Counted from the first letter of the stretch, positions 49,082-58,449 are shown. The stretch: DNA of 64,000 nt from Blattabacterium cuenoti (GCF_014251655.1 NZ_CP059225.1:418028-482027), one strand, 5' to 3'. A program made the numbers and translations. Notes: generated from the letters alone by a model not told the origin.

Positions 49082-49165
49082 TGGGAAGAGCAGGATTCGA
49101 ACCTGCGAAGGCCATGCCAACAGATTTACAGTCTGTCCTCGTTAACCAAACTTGAGTATCTTCCC
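49082..49165 (-). tRNA. tRNA-Tyr (GUA)
   Basis: Class II tRNA of 84 bases with a long variable arm. Acceptor GGGAAGA/TCTTCCC, discriminator A, anticodon stem ACAGA/TCTGT with loop CTGTAAA (anticodon GTA), and T-arm GCAGGTTCGAATCCTGC. Confidence 0.96.
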
Positions 49166-49176
49166 AAAATTAAAAA

Positions 49177-49250
49177 AGCCGGCGGAGGGATTCGAACCCA
49201 CGACCCCGAGATTACAAATCACGTGCTCTGACCAACTGAGCTACACCGGC
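49177..49250 (-). tRNA. tRNA-Thr (UGU)
   Basis: Acceptor GCCGGTG pairs with CGCCGGC, D-stem GCTC/GAGC, anticodon loop TTTGTAA (anticodon TGT), and T-arm GTGGGTTCGAATCCC. First gene after the promoter at 49290-49320, so it leads the whole tRNA-tuf-rpoBC operon. Confidence 0.96.
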
Positions 49251-49289
49251 AAATCAAATTTGTTCGTAACAATGAAAATCAGATCGATA

Positions 49290-49320
49290 CAAATCTATAG
49301 AGATTTTTATAATTCTCAAT
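49290..49320 (-). promoter_or_regulatory. Promoter of the tRNA-tuf-secE-nusG-rpl-rpoBC operon
   Basis: On the minus strand ATTG (49320-49317) is followed by 19 bases and TAGATTTG (49297-49290). This matches the Bacteroidetes promoter pattern (-33 TTTG, -7 TAnnTTTG, spacing 19-21) with one mismatch in the upstream element. Transcription would start near 49284, about 34 bases before the first tRNA. It begins just after the lspA stop codon. Confidence 0.65.
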
Positions 49321-49329
49321 AATAAATTA

Positions 49330-50031
49330 TCACAAAATTTTTACATTTTTTATCTTATTTTTAAATAAAAGCAATAAACTAAATCCAGCAAATATAACTA
49401 TATCAGATAAATTAAAAACTGGTTTAAAAAATTTAAAATGTTGACCTCCAAAAATAGGAATCCAATGAGGGATATAAGTATCTATTATTGGAAAATAAAA
49501 TAGATCCACTACGCATCCTCCCATAAAGGAGGCATATCCACCTAAATTAACCAAATTTTTATTCTTTAAAAAGTTATAAAAAAAATAATTTATTTTAGAT
49601 ATTCCGTTGTAAGGAATCCATTTACAATATTCATTATTATAAACTGTTCCTGTATCAAACAATAATCCATATAAAGCACTATCTAAAAAATTCCCTATAG
49701 CTCCTGATAAAATTAAACTGATAGGAATAGTGAAATAATAAGAAGATCCTTTCTTTACATTTTTATAAAGAAAAAAAAATATAAAAAAAACTAAAAAAAA
49801 ACGAAAAACACTTAATAATATTTTTCCACAGTATCCATTTCCAAAATGAATTCCATAAATCATTCCAGGATTTTCCACAAAAAAAATCCAAAAGAAAGGA
49901 AAAATAGAAACTCCGGATCCTAACTCAAAATGAGTTTTTATGTAAATTTTTAAAATTTGATCAATCAATAAAATAAAAAAAACAATTAAAAAAATTCTTT
50001 TCAAAAAATTAATATTTATTATTTTTTCCAA
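49330..50031 (-). CDS. lspA: Lipoprotein signal peptidase (signal peptidase II)
   Basis: Inner-membrane aspartyl protease that cleaves prolipoproteins such as BamD, LptE and the small lipoprotein in this window. Four membrane segments. The catalytic Asp residues lie in VVDLFYFP and FNLSDIVIFAG, with GAIGNFLDSALYG also typical. The 233 residues are longer than the E. coli protein (164) because of an insertion around 125-170, as in other Bacteroidetes. Separated from the upstream ileS by a terminator-containing gap. Confidence 0.93.
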   Translation of the reverse strand: MEKIININFLKRIFLIVFFILLIDQILKIYIKTHFELGSGVSIFPFFWIFFVENPGMIYGIHFGNGYCGKILLSVFRFFLVFFIFFFLYKNVKKGSSYYFTIPISLILSGAIGNFLDSALYGLLFDTGTVYNNEYCKWIPYNGISKINYFFYNFLKNKNLVNLGGYASFMGGCVVDLFYFPIIDTYIPHWIPIFGGQHFKFFKPVFNLSDIVIFAGFSLLLLFKNKIKNVKIL

Positions 50032-50325
50032 TTGGATGGAACAAAAAAACTACATCAAACGTTTTTATATATATATCAATTCTTTTTGTTACATAAAAAA
50101 AACCCATAATCTTTACTTTTGTAAGGTTATGAATAATAAATTCATATTTATTTATTGATAAATTTTTGATAAATTAAATATTGTTGTGTTTTCATAATTT
50201 TTTTTCTTAATGTAAGAAAACTTGAAAAAATAGGAAAAGAAAGTATATCATATGTTCTGTTTATTATTAGATGATTTTTCTAATCTTTTCAGTATAAAAT
50301 CAACGAAATTTTTTTTATTTCTTAC
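50032..50325. other. 294-base gap between ileS and lspA
   Basis: No gene can be supported here. The longest minus-strand ATG frame in the middle (near 50200) is about 15 codons and resembles nothing known. In Flavobacteria a dksA-like gene often lies at this position, but no remnant of its zinc finger is recognisable. The gap holds the terminator at 50095-50131. Confidence 0.6.
50095..50131 (-). terminator. Rho-independent terminator downstream of ileS
   Basis: On the minus strand an imperfect hairpin (arms 50131-50123 and 50113-50105, nine pairs including one G-U, loop nine bases) is followed by GG and eight Ts (50102-50095). It would end the ileS transcript before lspA, which then needs its own promoter. 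Confidence 0.6.
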
Positions 50326-53300
50326 TTATTGGATTTCTTTTTTTTTCTTCCATATTTGGATATATAATATTATTTTTTCTGAAAAACAGATTTTTTCTCC
50401 TTTTTTTTGTTCTAAATCTAAAAATATATCTATAGAAAGAGTTTCCTTACAAATAAATTTTTTATTTCTTTGTATAAGAGATTGTATTTTTTGATTTGGA
50501 ATATGAATATATACAAAAATTTTTTCAACTACATTATAGTTATGCATTTTTCTTAATTTTTGTATAGATCTAATCAAACCTCTAATAAACCCTTCTTCCC
50601 ATAAAGAATCTGTAATATGTAAATCTAATGCAATTGTTAATTCATTATCATATAAAATATCCCAATTTTTAATGTATTCTGTCGTAATTTTTACATCTTT
50701 TAAGAATAAAAGAATTTTTTCTCCTTGAAAAAAAACAGTACATTGTTTTTTTTCTTCTATTTCTTTAATTTTTTCTTGAGTAAATTTTTCTATAATATTG
50801 GAAATACATTTCGTTTTATTTCCAAATTTAGGACCTAAAGATTGATAATTCGGTTTAATATGTTTAACCGATTCTAAATTTTTATAAGAATAAGGAAATT
50901 CTAATTCCTTTACATTAGCTTCAGTTATAATAATTTTTAATGATTTTCTTAATTGATAACGTATTGTTTCATCGGAAATAAGAATAAGCAATTTTTGCAA
51001 AGGTTGACGATTTTTGATTCTATTTTTTTTTCGAATAGAAAATACCATAGCAACAATTTTTTGAACCAAATACATTCTATTTTCTAATTCCTTGTTAATT
51101 AATCCAAAATCATAATGAGGAAATTTAGTTAAATGAACACTATTAAAGTTTTCTTTTCTAGTAACAGAATTTAAATCTAAATACAATTTTTCTGAAAAAA
51201 ATGGAGTAATAGGAGATATTAATTTAGTAACAATAATTAAACATTTATATAATATTTGATATGCAGATATTTTGTCCAATGTATATTTTTCTTTCCAAAA
51301 TCTCCTACGACATAATCTTATATACCAATTACTCAATTTATCTAATACAAAAGAATAAATTAAACGTGCAGCTCTAGTTGGATTATAATTAGCATAATAA
51401 AAATCTGTTTTTTTGATTAGAGTATTTAACTCGGAAATAATCCAAAAATCTAATTCTGTATAATTGGAACATTCTTCTTCTTCATAAGAAAATCCATCAA
51501 TATTAGCATACAGTACAAAAAAAGAATAAATATTGTATAGTGTCCCAAAAAATTTTTTAATCATAGAAGAAATACCTTCCACATTGAATTTTAAATTATC
51601 CCAAGGTTCAGAATTAAATATAATATACCAACGAATAGCATCAGGTCCATAAATATTGATTAAATCAAAAGGATTTACAGTATTCCCTTTACTTTTAGAC
51701 ATTTTATATCCATTTTTATCCAAAACCAACCCTGTTGATATAACATTTTTATATGCTATAGAATCAAATACCATACTACTAATAGAATGTAAGGTAAAAA
51801 ACCACCCTCTTATTTGATCAATTCCTTCCGAAACAAAATCAGCAGGGAACAACAAATTATTATCTATAAATTCTTTATTTTCAAATGGATAATGAAATTG
51901 AGCATATGGCATCGCCCCAGAATCAAACCAAACATCTATTAAATCTTCTTCTCGTTTCATTGGATCACCGTTAGATGAAACTAATATAACTTTATCTAAA
52001 ACATCTTTATGTAAATCTATTTTATTATAATTATCATCGCTCATATCATCTAAAACAAAATCTTTGAATATATTATGAGACATAAATCCATATTTAATAG
52101 AATTTTCAATTTCTATAAACAATTCCTTAATTGATCCAATAACTATTTCTTCATCTCCTTTTTCTGTTCTCCAAATGGGAATAGGAGTTCCCCAGTATCT
52201 AGTACGTGATAAATTCCAATCTTTTGCATTCTTCAACCAAGAATCAAAACGTTTTTTACCTATAAAATCAGGATACCATTTTATTTTCTTATTCAAAAGG
52301 ATCATTTTATCTTTCAATTCTGTAGTTTTTATAAACCATGAATTTAAAGGATAATAAAGAATTGGTTTTTCTGTTCTCCAACAATGTGGATAAAAATGGG
52401 TATGTTTTTCTACCCTAAATATTTTTCTTTCTTTTTCTAAAAAAAAAACAATTTCTTGATCTACTGAAAAAGAATTTTCATTTTTTGTATTAAAATGATT
52501 TTTAACATATTTACCTCCAAATCCATGAGGAAAACTATTTAAAAATTTTCCTTGCAAATCTACTAAAGGAATAATATGATTACTATCATCTAAAACTAAC
52601 ATTAAAGGAATATTATATTTTTTGGCTATCATAAAATCTTCCATTCCAAATGTAGGAGCAATATGAACAATTCCAGTTCCTTCTTCTACATTTACGAAAT
52701 CTCCTGTTACTATTTGAAATGCATTTTTTTCGTTTTTATAAGGTTTAAACCAAGGTAATAATTGTTCATATTTACTAAATAGTAAATCTTTTCCTTTAAA
52801 CTTATTTATGATCAAATAAGGAATATGATGATTTTCCATATCAGATATATTAAAATGTAATTCAATATCATTTGATACAGAATAAAATACGCTAGATAAT
52901 AATATTTTATGAATTAATTTTTCAGCAAAAATGATATGTTCTATCAAATAAGTATAAGTATTATAAGTTTTTACTAAAACATAATCTATGTCATTTCCTA
53001 CAGCTAATGCTGTATTTGAAGGTAAAGTCCAAGGAGTAGTGGTCCATGATATTAAATATATATCTCCTAATACATTATTAAATTTTTTAGGTAAAGAACT
53101 ATTTATAATTTTAAATTTTAAAAATGGAGATATTTCTTCTACCTTCTTATAAGTTCCTGGCATATTTAATTCGTGATGACTCAATCCTGTTCCGGCTGCA
53201 GGAGAATAAGGCTGTATGGTAAAACCTTTATAAATTAAATCTTTATAATATAATTTTTTGATTAACCACCAAACGCTTTCTATATACTTTGTATTACAAG

Positions 53301-53760
53301 TAATGAAAGAGTGATTCAAATCTATCCAATAACCTATCTTATCTGTAAATAAAAGCCATTCTTTTAATGACTTTTTTACAAAACTTTTACAAAAATTATT
53401 ATACTCTTCGACAGTTACTTTTTTTCCTATATCATTTTTAGTAATCCCCATTTTTTTTTCTACATTTAGTTCAATAGGAAGTCCATGTACATCCCAACCC
53501 GCTATTCTAAACACTTTTTTACCTTTAAGAGTATGATATCTACAAAAAATATCTTTTATTGTTCTTACTAACATATGATGTATCCCAGGACGTCCATTTA
53601 AAGAAGGTGGACCTTCATATAAGACATATGAAAAAGAATCTTTTTTATTAAAAAAACTAAAATTATTTTGAAAAATATTATGTTTTTTCCAATATCGAGA
53701 TATTTCCTTAGTTATCTTATTAAGATCTAGATTTTTATATTCTTTAAATATTTTTGACAT
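50326..53760 (-). CDS. ileS: Isoleucyl-tRNA synthetase
   Basis: Class Ia synthetase with editing domain. The HIGH motif is present as GIHHM after EGPPSLNGRP (about residues 49-63). The editing (CP1) region has SWTTTPWTLPSNTALAV. The catalytic loop is KMSKSKGN (about 686-693), and the anticodon-binding domain follows. The 1144 residues match the long Bacteroidetes form. Stands opposite mutS with a 45-base divergent gap. Confidence 0.97.
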   Translation of the reverse strand: MSKIFKEYKNLDLNKITKEISRYWKKHNIFQNNFSFFNKKDSFSYVLYEGPPSLNGRPGIHHMLVRTIKDIFCRYHTLKGKKVFRIAGWDVHGLPIELNVEKKMGITKNDIGKKVTVEEYNNFCKSFVKKSLKEWLLFTDKIGYWIDLNHSFITCNTKYIESVWWLIKKLYYKDLIYKGFTIQPYSPAAGTGLSHHELNMPGTYKKVEEISPFLKFKIINSSLPKKFNNVLGDIYLISWTTTPWTLPSNTALAVGNDIDYVLVKTYNTYTYLIEHIIFAEKLIHKILLSSVFYSVSNDIELHFNISDMENHHIPYLIINKFKGKDLLFSKYEQLLPWFKPYKNEKNAFQIVTGDFVNVEEGTGIVHIAPTFGMEDFMIAKKYNIPLMLVLDDSNHIIPLVDLQGKFLNSFPHGFGGKYVKNHFNTKNENSFSVDQEIVFFLEKERKIFRVEKHTHFYPHCWRTEKPILYYPLNSWFIKTTELKDKMILLNKKIKWYPDFIGKKRFDSWLKNAKDWNLSRTRYWGTPIPIWRTEKGDEEIVIGSIKELFIEIENSIKYGFMSHNIFKDFVLDDMSDDNYNKIDLHKDVLDKVILVSSNGDPMKREEDLIDVWFDSGAMPYAQFHYPFENKEFIDNNLLFPADFVSEGIDQIRGWFFTLHSISSMVFDSIAYKNVISTGLVLDKNGYKMSKSKGNTVNPFDLINIYGPDAIRWYIIFNSEPWDNLKFNVEGISSMIKKFFGTLYNIYSFFVLYANIDGFSYEEEECSNYTELDFWIISELNTLIKKTDFYYANYNPTRAARLIYSFVLDKLSNWYIRLCRRRFWKEKYTLDKISAYQILYKCLIIVTKLISPITPFFSEKLYLDLNSVTRKENFNSVHLTKFPHYDFGLINKELENRMYLVQKIVAMVFSIRKKNRIKNRQPLQKLLILISDETIRYQLRKSLKIIITEANVKELEFPYSYKNLESVKHIKPNYQSLGPKFGNKTKCISNIIEKFTQEKIKEIEEKKQCTVFFQGEKILLFLKDVKITTEYIKNWDILYDNELTIALDLHITDSLWEEGFIRGLIRSIQKLRKMHNYNVVEKIFVYIHIPNQKIQSLIQRNKKFICKETLSIDIFLDLEQKKGEKICFSEKIILYIQIWKKKKEIQ

Positions 53761-53805
53761 AAGGTTTTTATTATTAAAAAATATTCTATAAAATAATATT
53801 CTATT

Positions 53806-56238
53806 ATGAATACAAATGATAATAATTCTTCTTGTAAAAAAAAAGAAGATACTCCATTAATTAAACAATATAATAATATAAAAACTAAATACCTAGATAC
53901 CATTTTATTATTTCAAGTTGGAGATTTTTACGAAACTTTTGGAGAAGATGCCGTAAAATGTTCTAAAACATTAAATATTGTTTTAACTAAACGATCTAAT
54001 ATTCATTTAGCTGGATTTCCTTGTCATTCATTAAATACTTATTTACCAAGATTAATACAATCAGGTTTTAGAATTGCTATTTGTGATCAATTAGAAGAAC
54101 CCAAAAAAGGAAAAAATATCGTAAAAAGAGGCGTAATAGAATTATTAACTCCAGGAATAACTATAGATGAAAATATTTTACAAACTAAACATAATAATTT
54201 TTTAGCTTCTATTCATGTAGAAAAAAATAACTTAGGACTAAGCTTTTTAGATATTTCTACTGGAGAATTTTTGATAACCGAAGATAAAAAAAGTAATGTA
54301 TTACAATACTTAAAACTTTTTAATCCTAGCGAAATCATTTTTCAAAGAAAAGAAAAAAATTTTTTTTTTCAACTTTTAAAAGATAAATATTATACATATT
54401 TAATGGAAGATTGGATGTTTGATTATGCTTTTGCATATGAAAAACTCATATCCCATTTTAAAACAAATTCTTTAAAAGGATTTGGAATTGAAAACCTAAA
54501 ATTAGGCATTATTTCATCTGGAGTTATACTATCCTACTTGCATAGTACACAACATTTTAATATTCAACATATTTCTACTATACGAAGAATAAAAAAAGAA
54601 GAACACATGTGGATAGATGATTTTACTTTTCAAAACCTAGAAATTTTTCATTCTTTAAATAAAGAAGGAGTATCCTTGATTAAAGTTATAGATCAAACCA
54701 CTACCCCTATGGGGGGTAGATTATTAAAAAATTGGATTCTATTTCCATTGATAAATTTATTTCACATAGAAAAACGTCATAATATAGTACAAGAATTATA
54801 TGCTAATAAACCCATTCGTCTTTTTATAAAAAAGAAACTAAAAAATATTCATGATATAGAGAGAATCATTTCTAAAATGACTACCAGAAAAATATCTCCA
54901 CGAGAAATATATATTTTGCACAAATCCTTAATTTCTATTGTAGAAATACAAAAAAATTTTTTATCTCAAAAATCTAAAATACTTATAGATTTTGGAAAAT
55001 CTTTTCAAGATTGCAGTCTTGTATCTAATATAATAATGAATACCATAGAAGAGGATCCTCCTCATCAAATAGAAAAAGGAAAAGGAAATGTCATAAAAAT
55101 AGGAATTTCTAAAGAATTAGATGAAATACGAATACTGTATTTTTCTCAAAAAGAATATTTGAAAAAACTTTGTATAAAAGAACAATTAAATACAGGTATA
55201 ACCAATTTAAAAATTGGATATAATAATATTTTCGGATACTTTTTTGAAGTAAAAAATTCAAAAAAACATAATATCCCATCTGTTTGGATACGAAAACAAA
55301 CATTAACAAATGTATCCAGATATGTTACTGAAGAATTAAAAAACTATGAGCTAAAAATTTTAAAAGCAGAACAAAAAATGTTTTTTTTAGAAAAAAAAAT
55401 ATTGAATCATTTAATTCATAAAATACTAGAAAAAATAAAACCATTACAGAAAAATGCTAAAAAAATTGCAGAATTAGATGTCTTATACACCTTTTCTAAT
55501 TTAGCATTAGAAAATAATTATGTCAAACCAAAAATCAACCAATCTTTAAAAATCAATATCATAAAAGGAAGACATCCAGTTATTGAAAGACAATTTATAT
55601 CTAAAACTGCTTATATTCCTAATAATATTATTATCAATAAATACAATCAACAAATACTTATCATTACAGGACCAAACATGTCCGGAAAATCCGCTATTTT
55701 AAGACAAACTGCTATTATTATCCTAATGGCTCATATCGGAAGTTTTGTTCCTGCTAAATATGCAGAAATAGGATTAATAGATAAAATATTTAGTAGAGTT
55801 GGTGCTTCTGATAATATTTCTTTAGGAGAATCCACTTTCATGGTAGAAATGAACGAAACAGCAAACATTCTAAACAATCTTTCTAAAAGAAGTTTTCTTA
55901 TTTTAGATGAAATAGGAAGAGGAACAAGCACCTATGATGGGATTTCCTTAGCAAAATCTATTGTTGAATTTTTATACAAAAGTAAATTCCGTCCTCTCAC
56001 TTTATTTGCTACTCATTATCACGAATTAAATGAAATGACTCTACTTTTTAAAAGAATAAAAAATTATAATATTTCCGTAAAAAAAATTAATGATAATATT
56101 ATTTTTATGCATAAGTTAATAACAGGAGGTAGCAAACATAGTTTTGGAATTCATGTAGCAAAAATATCTGGAATGCCTACAAAAGTTATTTCTAGAGCAA
56201 AAGAAATATTAAAAACACTAAGTAAAAAAAAACCATAA
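53806..56238 (+). CDS. mutS: DNA mismatch repair protein MutS
   Basis: Recognises base mismatches and small loops. The N-terminal mismatch-binding domain has the Phe-x-Glu contact in LLFQVGDFYETFGEDA. The ATPase domain has Walker A GPNMSGKSA (about 622-630), then GESTFMVEMNETANIL, Walker B ILDEIGRGTSTYDG, and ATHYHELNE. The 810 residues are slightly short of the usual 850, mostly at the C-terminus. MutL is not in this window. Confidence 0.96.
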   Translation: MNTNDNNSSCKKKEDTPLIKQYNNIKTKYLDTILLFQVGDFYETFGEDAVKCSKTLNIVLTKRSNIHLAGFPCHSLNTYLPRLIQSGFRIAICDQLEEPKKGKNIVKRGVIELLTPGITIDENILQTKHNNFLASIHVEKNNLGLSFLDISTGEFLITEDKKSNVLQYLKLFNPSEIIFQRKEKNFFFQLLKDKYYTYLMEDWMFDYAFAYEKLISHFKTNSLKGFGIENLKLGIISSGVILSYLHSTQHFNIQHISTIRRIKKEEHMWIDDFTFQNLEIFHSLNKEGVSLIKVIDQTTTPMGGRLLKNWILFPLINLFHIEKRHNIVQELYANKPIRLFIKKKLKNIHDIERIISKMTTRKISPREIYILHKSLISIVEIQKNFLSQKSKILIDFGKSFQDCSLVSNIIMNTIEEDPPHQIEKGKGNVIKIGISKELDEIRILYFSQKEYLKKLCIKEQLNTGITNLKIGYNNIFGYFFEVKNSKKHNIPSVWIRKQTLTNVSRYVTEELKNYELKILKAEQKMFFLEKKILNHLIHKILEKIKPLQKNAKKIAELDVLYTFSNLALENNYVKPKINQSLKINIIKGRHPVIERQFISKTAYIPNNIIINKYNQQILIITGPNMSGKSAILRQTAIIILMAHIGSFVPAKYAEIGLIDKIFSRVGASDNISLGESTFMVEMNETANILNNLSKRSFLILDEIGRGTSTYDGISLAKSIVEFLYKSKFRPLTLFATHYHELNEMTLLFKRIKNYNISVKKINDNIIFMHKLITGGSKHSFGIHVAKISGMPTKVISRAKEILKTLSKKKP

Positions 56239-56315
56239 AATTTTTATACAAATAATTTATTAATTTGCTATATTATAATATTCTAATTGATAGCTATAAA
56301 TTAATCGTTCAATCC

Positions 56316-56390
56316 GCGAGAATAGCTCAGTTGGTATAGAGCACAACCTTGCCAAGGTTGAGGCCACGGGTTCAATTCCCGTTTCTCGCT
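56316..56390 (+). tRNA. tRNA-Gly (GCC)
   Basis: Seventy-five bases. Acceptor GCGAGAA/TTCTCGC with discriminator U, anticodon stem CAACC/GGTTG with loop TTGCCAA (anticodon GCC), and T-arm ACGGGTTCAATTCCCGT. Nine bases upstream of tRNA-Leu, likely one transcript. Confidence 0.96.
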
Positions 56391-56399
56391 CTTTTATTT

Positions 56400-56484
56400 G
56401 CCCGGATGGTGGAATTGGCAGACACACAGGACTTAAAATCCTGTGATCATTACGATCGTACGGGTTCAAATCCCGTTCCGGGTA
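56400..56484 (+). tRNA. tRNA-Leu (UAA)
   Basis: Class II tRNA of 85 bases. Acceptor GCCCGGA/TCCGGGT (one G-U at the end), discriminator A, anticodon stem CAGGA/TCCTG with loop CTTAAAA (anticodon TAA), a variable arm of about 14 bases, and T-arm CGGGTTCAAATCCCG. The 3' 19 bases overlap the antisense end of guaB. Confidence 0.96.
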
Positions 56485-57947
56485 CTCGTATTTTGAAAAT
56501 AATTAGGAGTTTCTTTTGTAATTCTTACACTATGTGGATGATTTTCTTTCAATCCAGAATTAGTTATTCTTACAAATCTTCCTTTTTTTATTAGTTCTGG
56601 AATAGAAGAAACTCCACAATATCCCATCCCAGAACGTAATCCTCCACAAATTTGATAAATAACATCTTTTATTTTTCCTTTATAAGGAACCATCGCTTCT
56701 ATTCCTTCTGGAACAGACTTTTCATTAAATTGAAAATATCGATCTTTACTTCCTCTTTTCATAGCAATTAAAGATCCCATTCCTACATAAGTTTTAAATT
56801 TTCTTCCTTGAAAAATAACTTCTTCTCCAGGGGATTCATCCGTTCCTGCAAACAAACTACCAATCATAACAGTACTAGCTCCAGCAGCAATAGCCTTAAC
56901 TATATCTCCTGAATATCTAATTCCACCATCAGAAATTACATTTACATTTTTCTTTTTAGCATATTCATATACATCATTAATCGCTGTTATTTGAGGCATT
57001 CCTACTCCAGCTATAACTCTCGTTGTACAAATTGAACCAGACCCAATTCCTACTTTTAAAACGGTAGAACCTGCCTCTATTAAATCTTTAGCTCCTTCCA
57101 TTGTTACTACATTTCCAGCCAATAATGGTATTTTTGGAAAAGAAGATCGGATTGACCTTATCATTTGTAATACTCTAGAAGAATGACCATGCGCAGAATC
57201 TATTGATAAAACATCTACTCCTACTTTTACTAATGAGTCAACTCTTTCTAATGTTTTTTTATCTATTCCTATTGCAGCTCCCACACGAAGACGTCCTCTA
57301 TAATCTTTGCATGCATTAGGATATTCTATTAAATTATCAATGTCTCTAATCGTAATCAATCCTATTAATTGATTGGAATCATTTACAATAGGTAATTTTT
57401 CTATTCTTTCTTTTAATAAAATATTTTTTGCTTCTTCCAAAGTTATATCTTTTTTAGAAGTAATTAAATTTTCTTTTGTCATCGATTCTTCCACTAATGA
57501 ATCTAAACCAGTACGATATTTTATATCTCTTTTAGTAATAATTCCTAACAATAGATAATTTTCATCTATTACAGGAAGACCTGAAATTTTATATTTTTTC
57601 ATAAGATATTGAGCCTCTCTTAAGGTAGAATTTTTAGAAAGAGTAATAGGATCATCAATCATTCCACTTTCACTTCTTTTTACTCGATAAACTTCTTCGG
57701 TTTGATTTTTTATGTTCATATTTTTATGGATAATTCCCATCCCACCTTCTCTAGCTATAGATATTGCTAAAGAAGATTCAGTTACCGTATCCATAGCTGC
57801 ACTTAATATAGGAATATTAAGAACAATATCAGATGTTAAATAAGTTTTAAGAGAGACTTCTGATGGAAGAATTGAAGAATAAGAGGGAATAAGTAATACA
57901 TCATCAAAAGTTAAAGCCTCTTTTAAAATCTTTTTATTTACAAACAT
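56466..57947 (-). CDS. guaB: Inosine-5'-monophosphate dehydrogenase
   Basis: Oxidises IMP to XMP, committing purines to guanine nucleotides. N-terminal [12 protein letters not shown], a CBS-domain pair (about 90-210), catalytic Cys in [10 protein letters not shown] (near residue 305), [18 protein letters not shown], and the flap region [10 protein letters not shown]. The 493 residues are normal. The C-terminal tail after PNY ([10 protein letters not shown]) is non-conserved because it is read from the antisense of tRNA-Leu, whose T-loop complement supplies the stop TGA at 56468-56466. Confidence 0.96.
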   Translation of the reverse strand: MFVNKKILKEALTFDDVLLIPSYSSILPSEVSLKTYLTSDIVLNIPILSAAMDTVTESSLAISIAREGGMGIIHKNMNIKNQTEEVYRVKRSESGMIDDPITLSKNSTLREAQYLMKKYKISGLPVIDENYLLLGIITKRDIKYRTGLDSLVEESMTKENLITSKKDITLEEAKNILLKERIEKLPIVNDSNQLIGLITIRDIDNLIEYPNACKDYRGRLRVGAAIGIDKKTLERVDSLVKVGVDVLSIDSAHGHSSRVLQMIRSIRSSFPKIPLLAGNVVTMEGAKDLIEAGSTVLKVGIGSGSICTTRVIAGVGMPQITAINDVYEYAKKKNVNVISDGGIRYSGDIVKAIAAGASTVMIGSLFAGTDESPGEEVIFQGRKFKTYVGMGSLIAMKRGSKDRYFQFNEKSVPEGIEAMVPYKGKIKDVIYQICGGLRSGMGYCGVSSIPELIKKGRFVRITNSGLKENHPHSVRITKETPNYFQNTSTRNGI

Positions 57948-58002
57948 AATTTTTACTTATTAATATATAATTTTGTTTAAGTTTAATTTTAATGAAAAAT
58001 AT

Positions 58003-58018
58003 ATGTTAATTTTAACAT
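58003..58018. promoter_or_regulatory. Palindrome in the divergent guaB / lipoprotein gap
   Basis: ATGTTAA-TT-TTAACAT, with perfect seven-base arms, lies about 60 bases upstream of guaB and 140 upstream of the lipoprotein gene. TATATTTT (minus strand), a 7/8 match to TAnnTTTG, directly adjoins it. A possible operator; the rest of the 212-base gap shows only the -7 element at 58118. Confidence 0.3.
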
Positions 58019-58117
58019 TCTTATTTTCAAACTAAATAAAGAGAAAAAATAAAATTTCATTATAATGATTTTTACATTTACTAGTAATGATATATTTTTT
58101 CATTCCAAATTTTTATA

Positions 58118-58125
58118 TAAATTTG
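58118..58125 (+). promoter_or_regulatory. -7 promoter element for the small lipoprotein gene
   Basis: TAAATTTG is an exact TAnnTTTG match, 34 bases before the ATG. The -33 region is not convincing (TTTC with short spacing). Confidence 0.4.
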
Positions 58126-58159
58126 TCCAGAATATGTAATAACTGAAATACTACTGATT

Positions 58160-58444
58160 ATGATGAAAAAATTAAGAATTACTGTTACTACGATTCTATT
58201 AGCAATATTTTTGTTTACTATTAGTTGTAACAACAAGAATAAAAATGAAACTCCTTCTACTACAAACGAAGAGGAAAAATCTGCTAATAGCAATGAAAAT
58301 CAAACGGAATCCAATAATAATACAACAACGACTCCTCCTGAAAATTCTAGTGAGGAATCCTCAAAAAAGAATAATGAGGATAATGGGAGTACATCTGAAA
58401 AAGAAAAAGGAACTACTGAAGAAAACGAAAAAAACAATAAATAA
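58160..58444 (+). CDS. Small low-complexity lipoprotein of unknown function
   Basis: A 94-residue product not recognised as any known family. It starts MMKKLRITVT (ATG 58160 or 58163), with a hydrophobic core and a lipidation Cys at residue 23 (FLFTISC). The rest is hydrophilic and disordered, almost all N, E, T, S and K, with runs such as NNNTTTTPPENSS. It has its own -7 element and a strong terminator, which argues that it is expressed. It would be a membrane-anchored flexible tail. Function cannot be inferred. Confidence 0.75.
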   Translation: MMKKLRITVTTILLAIFLFTISCNNKNKNETPSTTNEEEKSANSNENQTESNNNTTTTPPENSSEESSKKNNEDNGSTSEKEKGTTEENEKNNK

Positions 58445-58449
58445 TTAAA

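Noticed and set aside
48911-49231. A 106-codon plus-strand open frame with GIEPVPS and GIRTHDP-like words
   Set aside because: It is the antisense of the tRNA array; such peptides are a well-known spurious product of tRNA antisense translation.
50132-50325. Small peptide genes in the ileS-lspA gap
   Set aside because: The longest ATG frames are about 15 codons, with no conserved motif.
56260-56594. Open frames on both strands across tRNA-Gly and tRNA-Leu
   Set aside because: Shadows of the two tRNAs and the guaB end; they contain the usual tRNA-derived words (RVQFPF, ETGIEPV).
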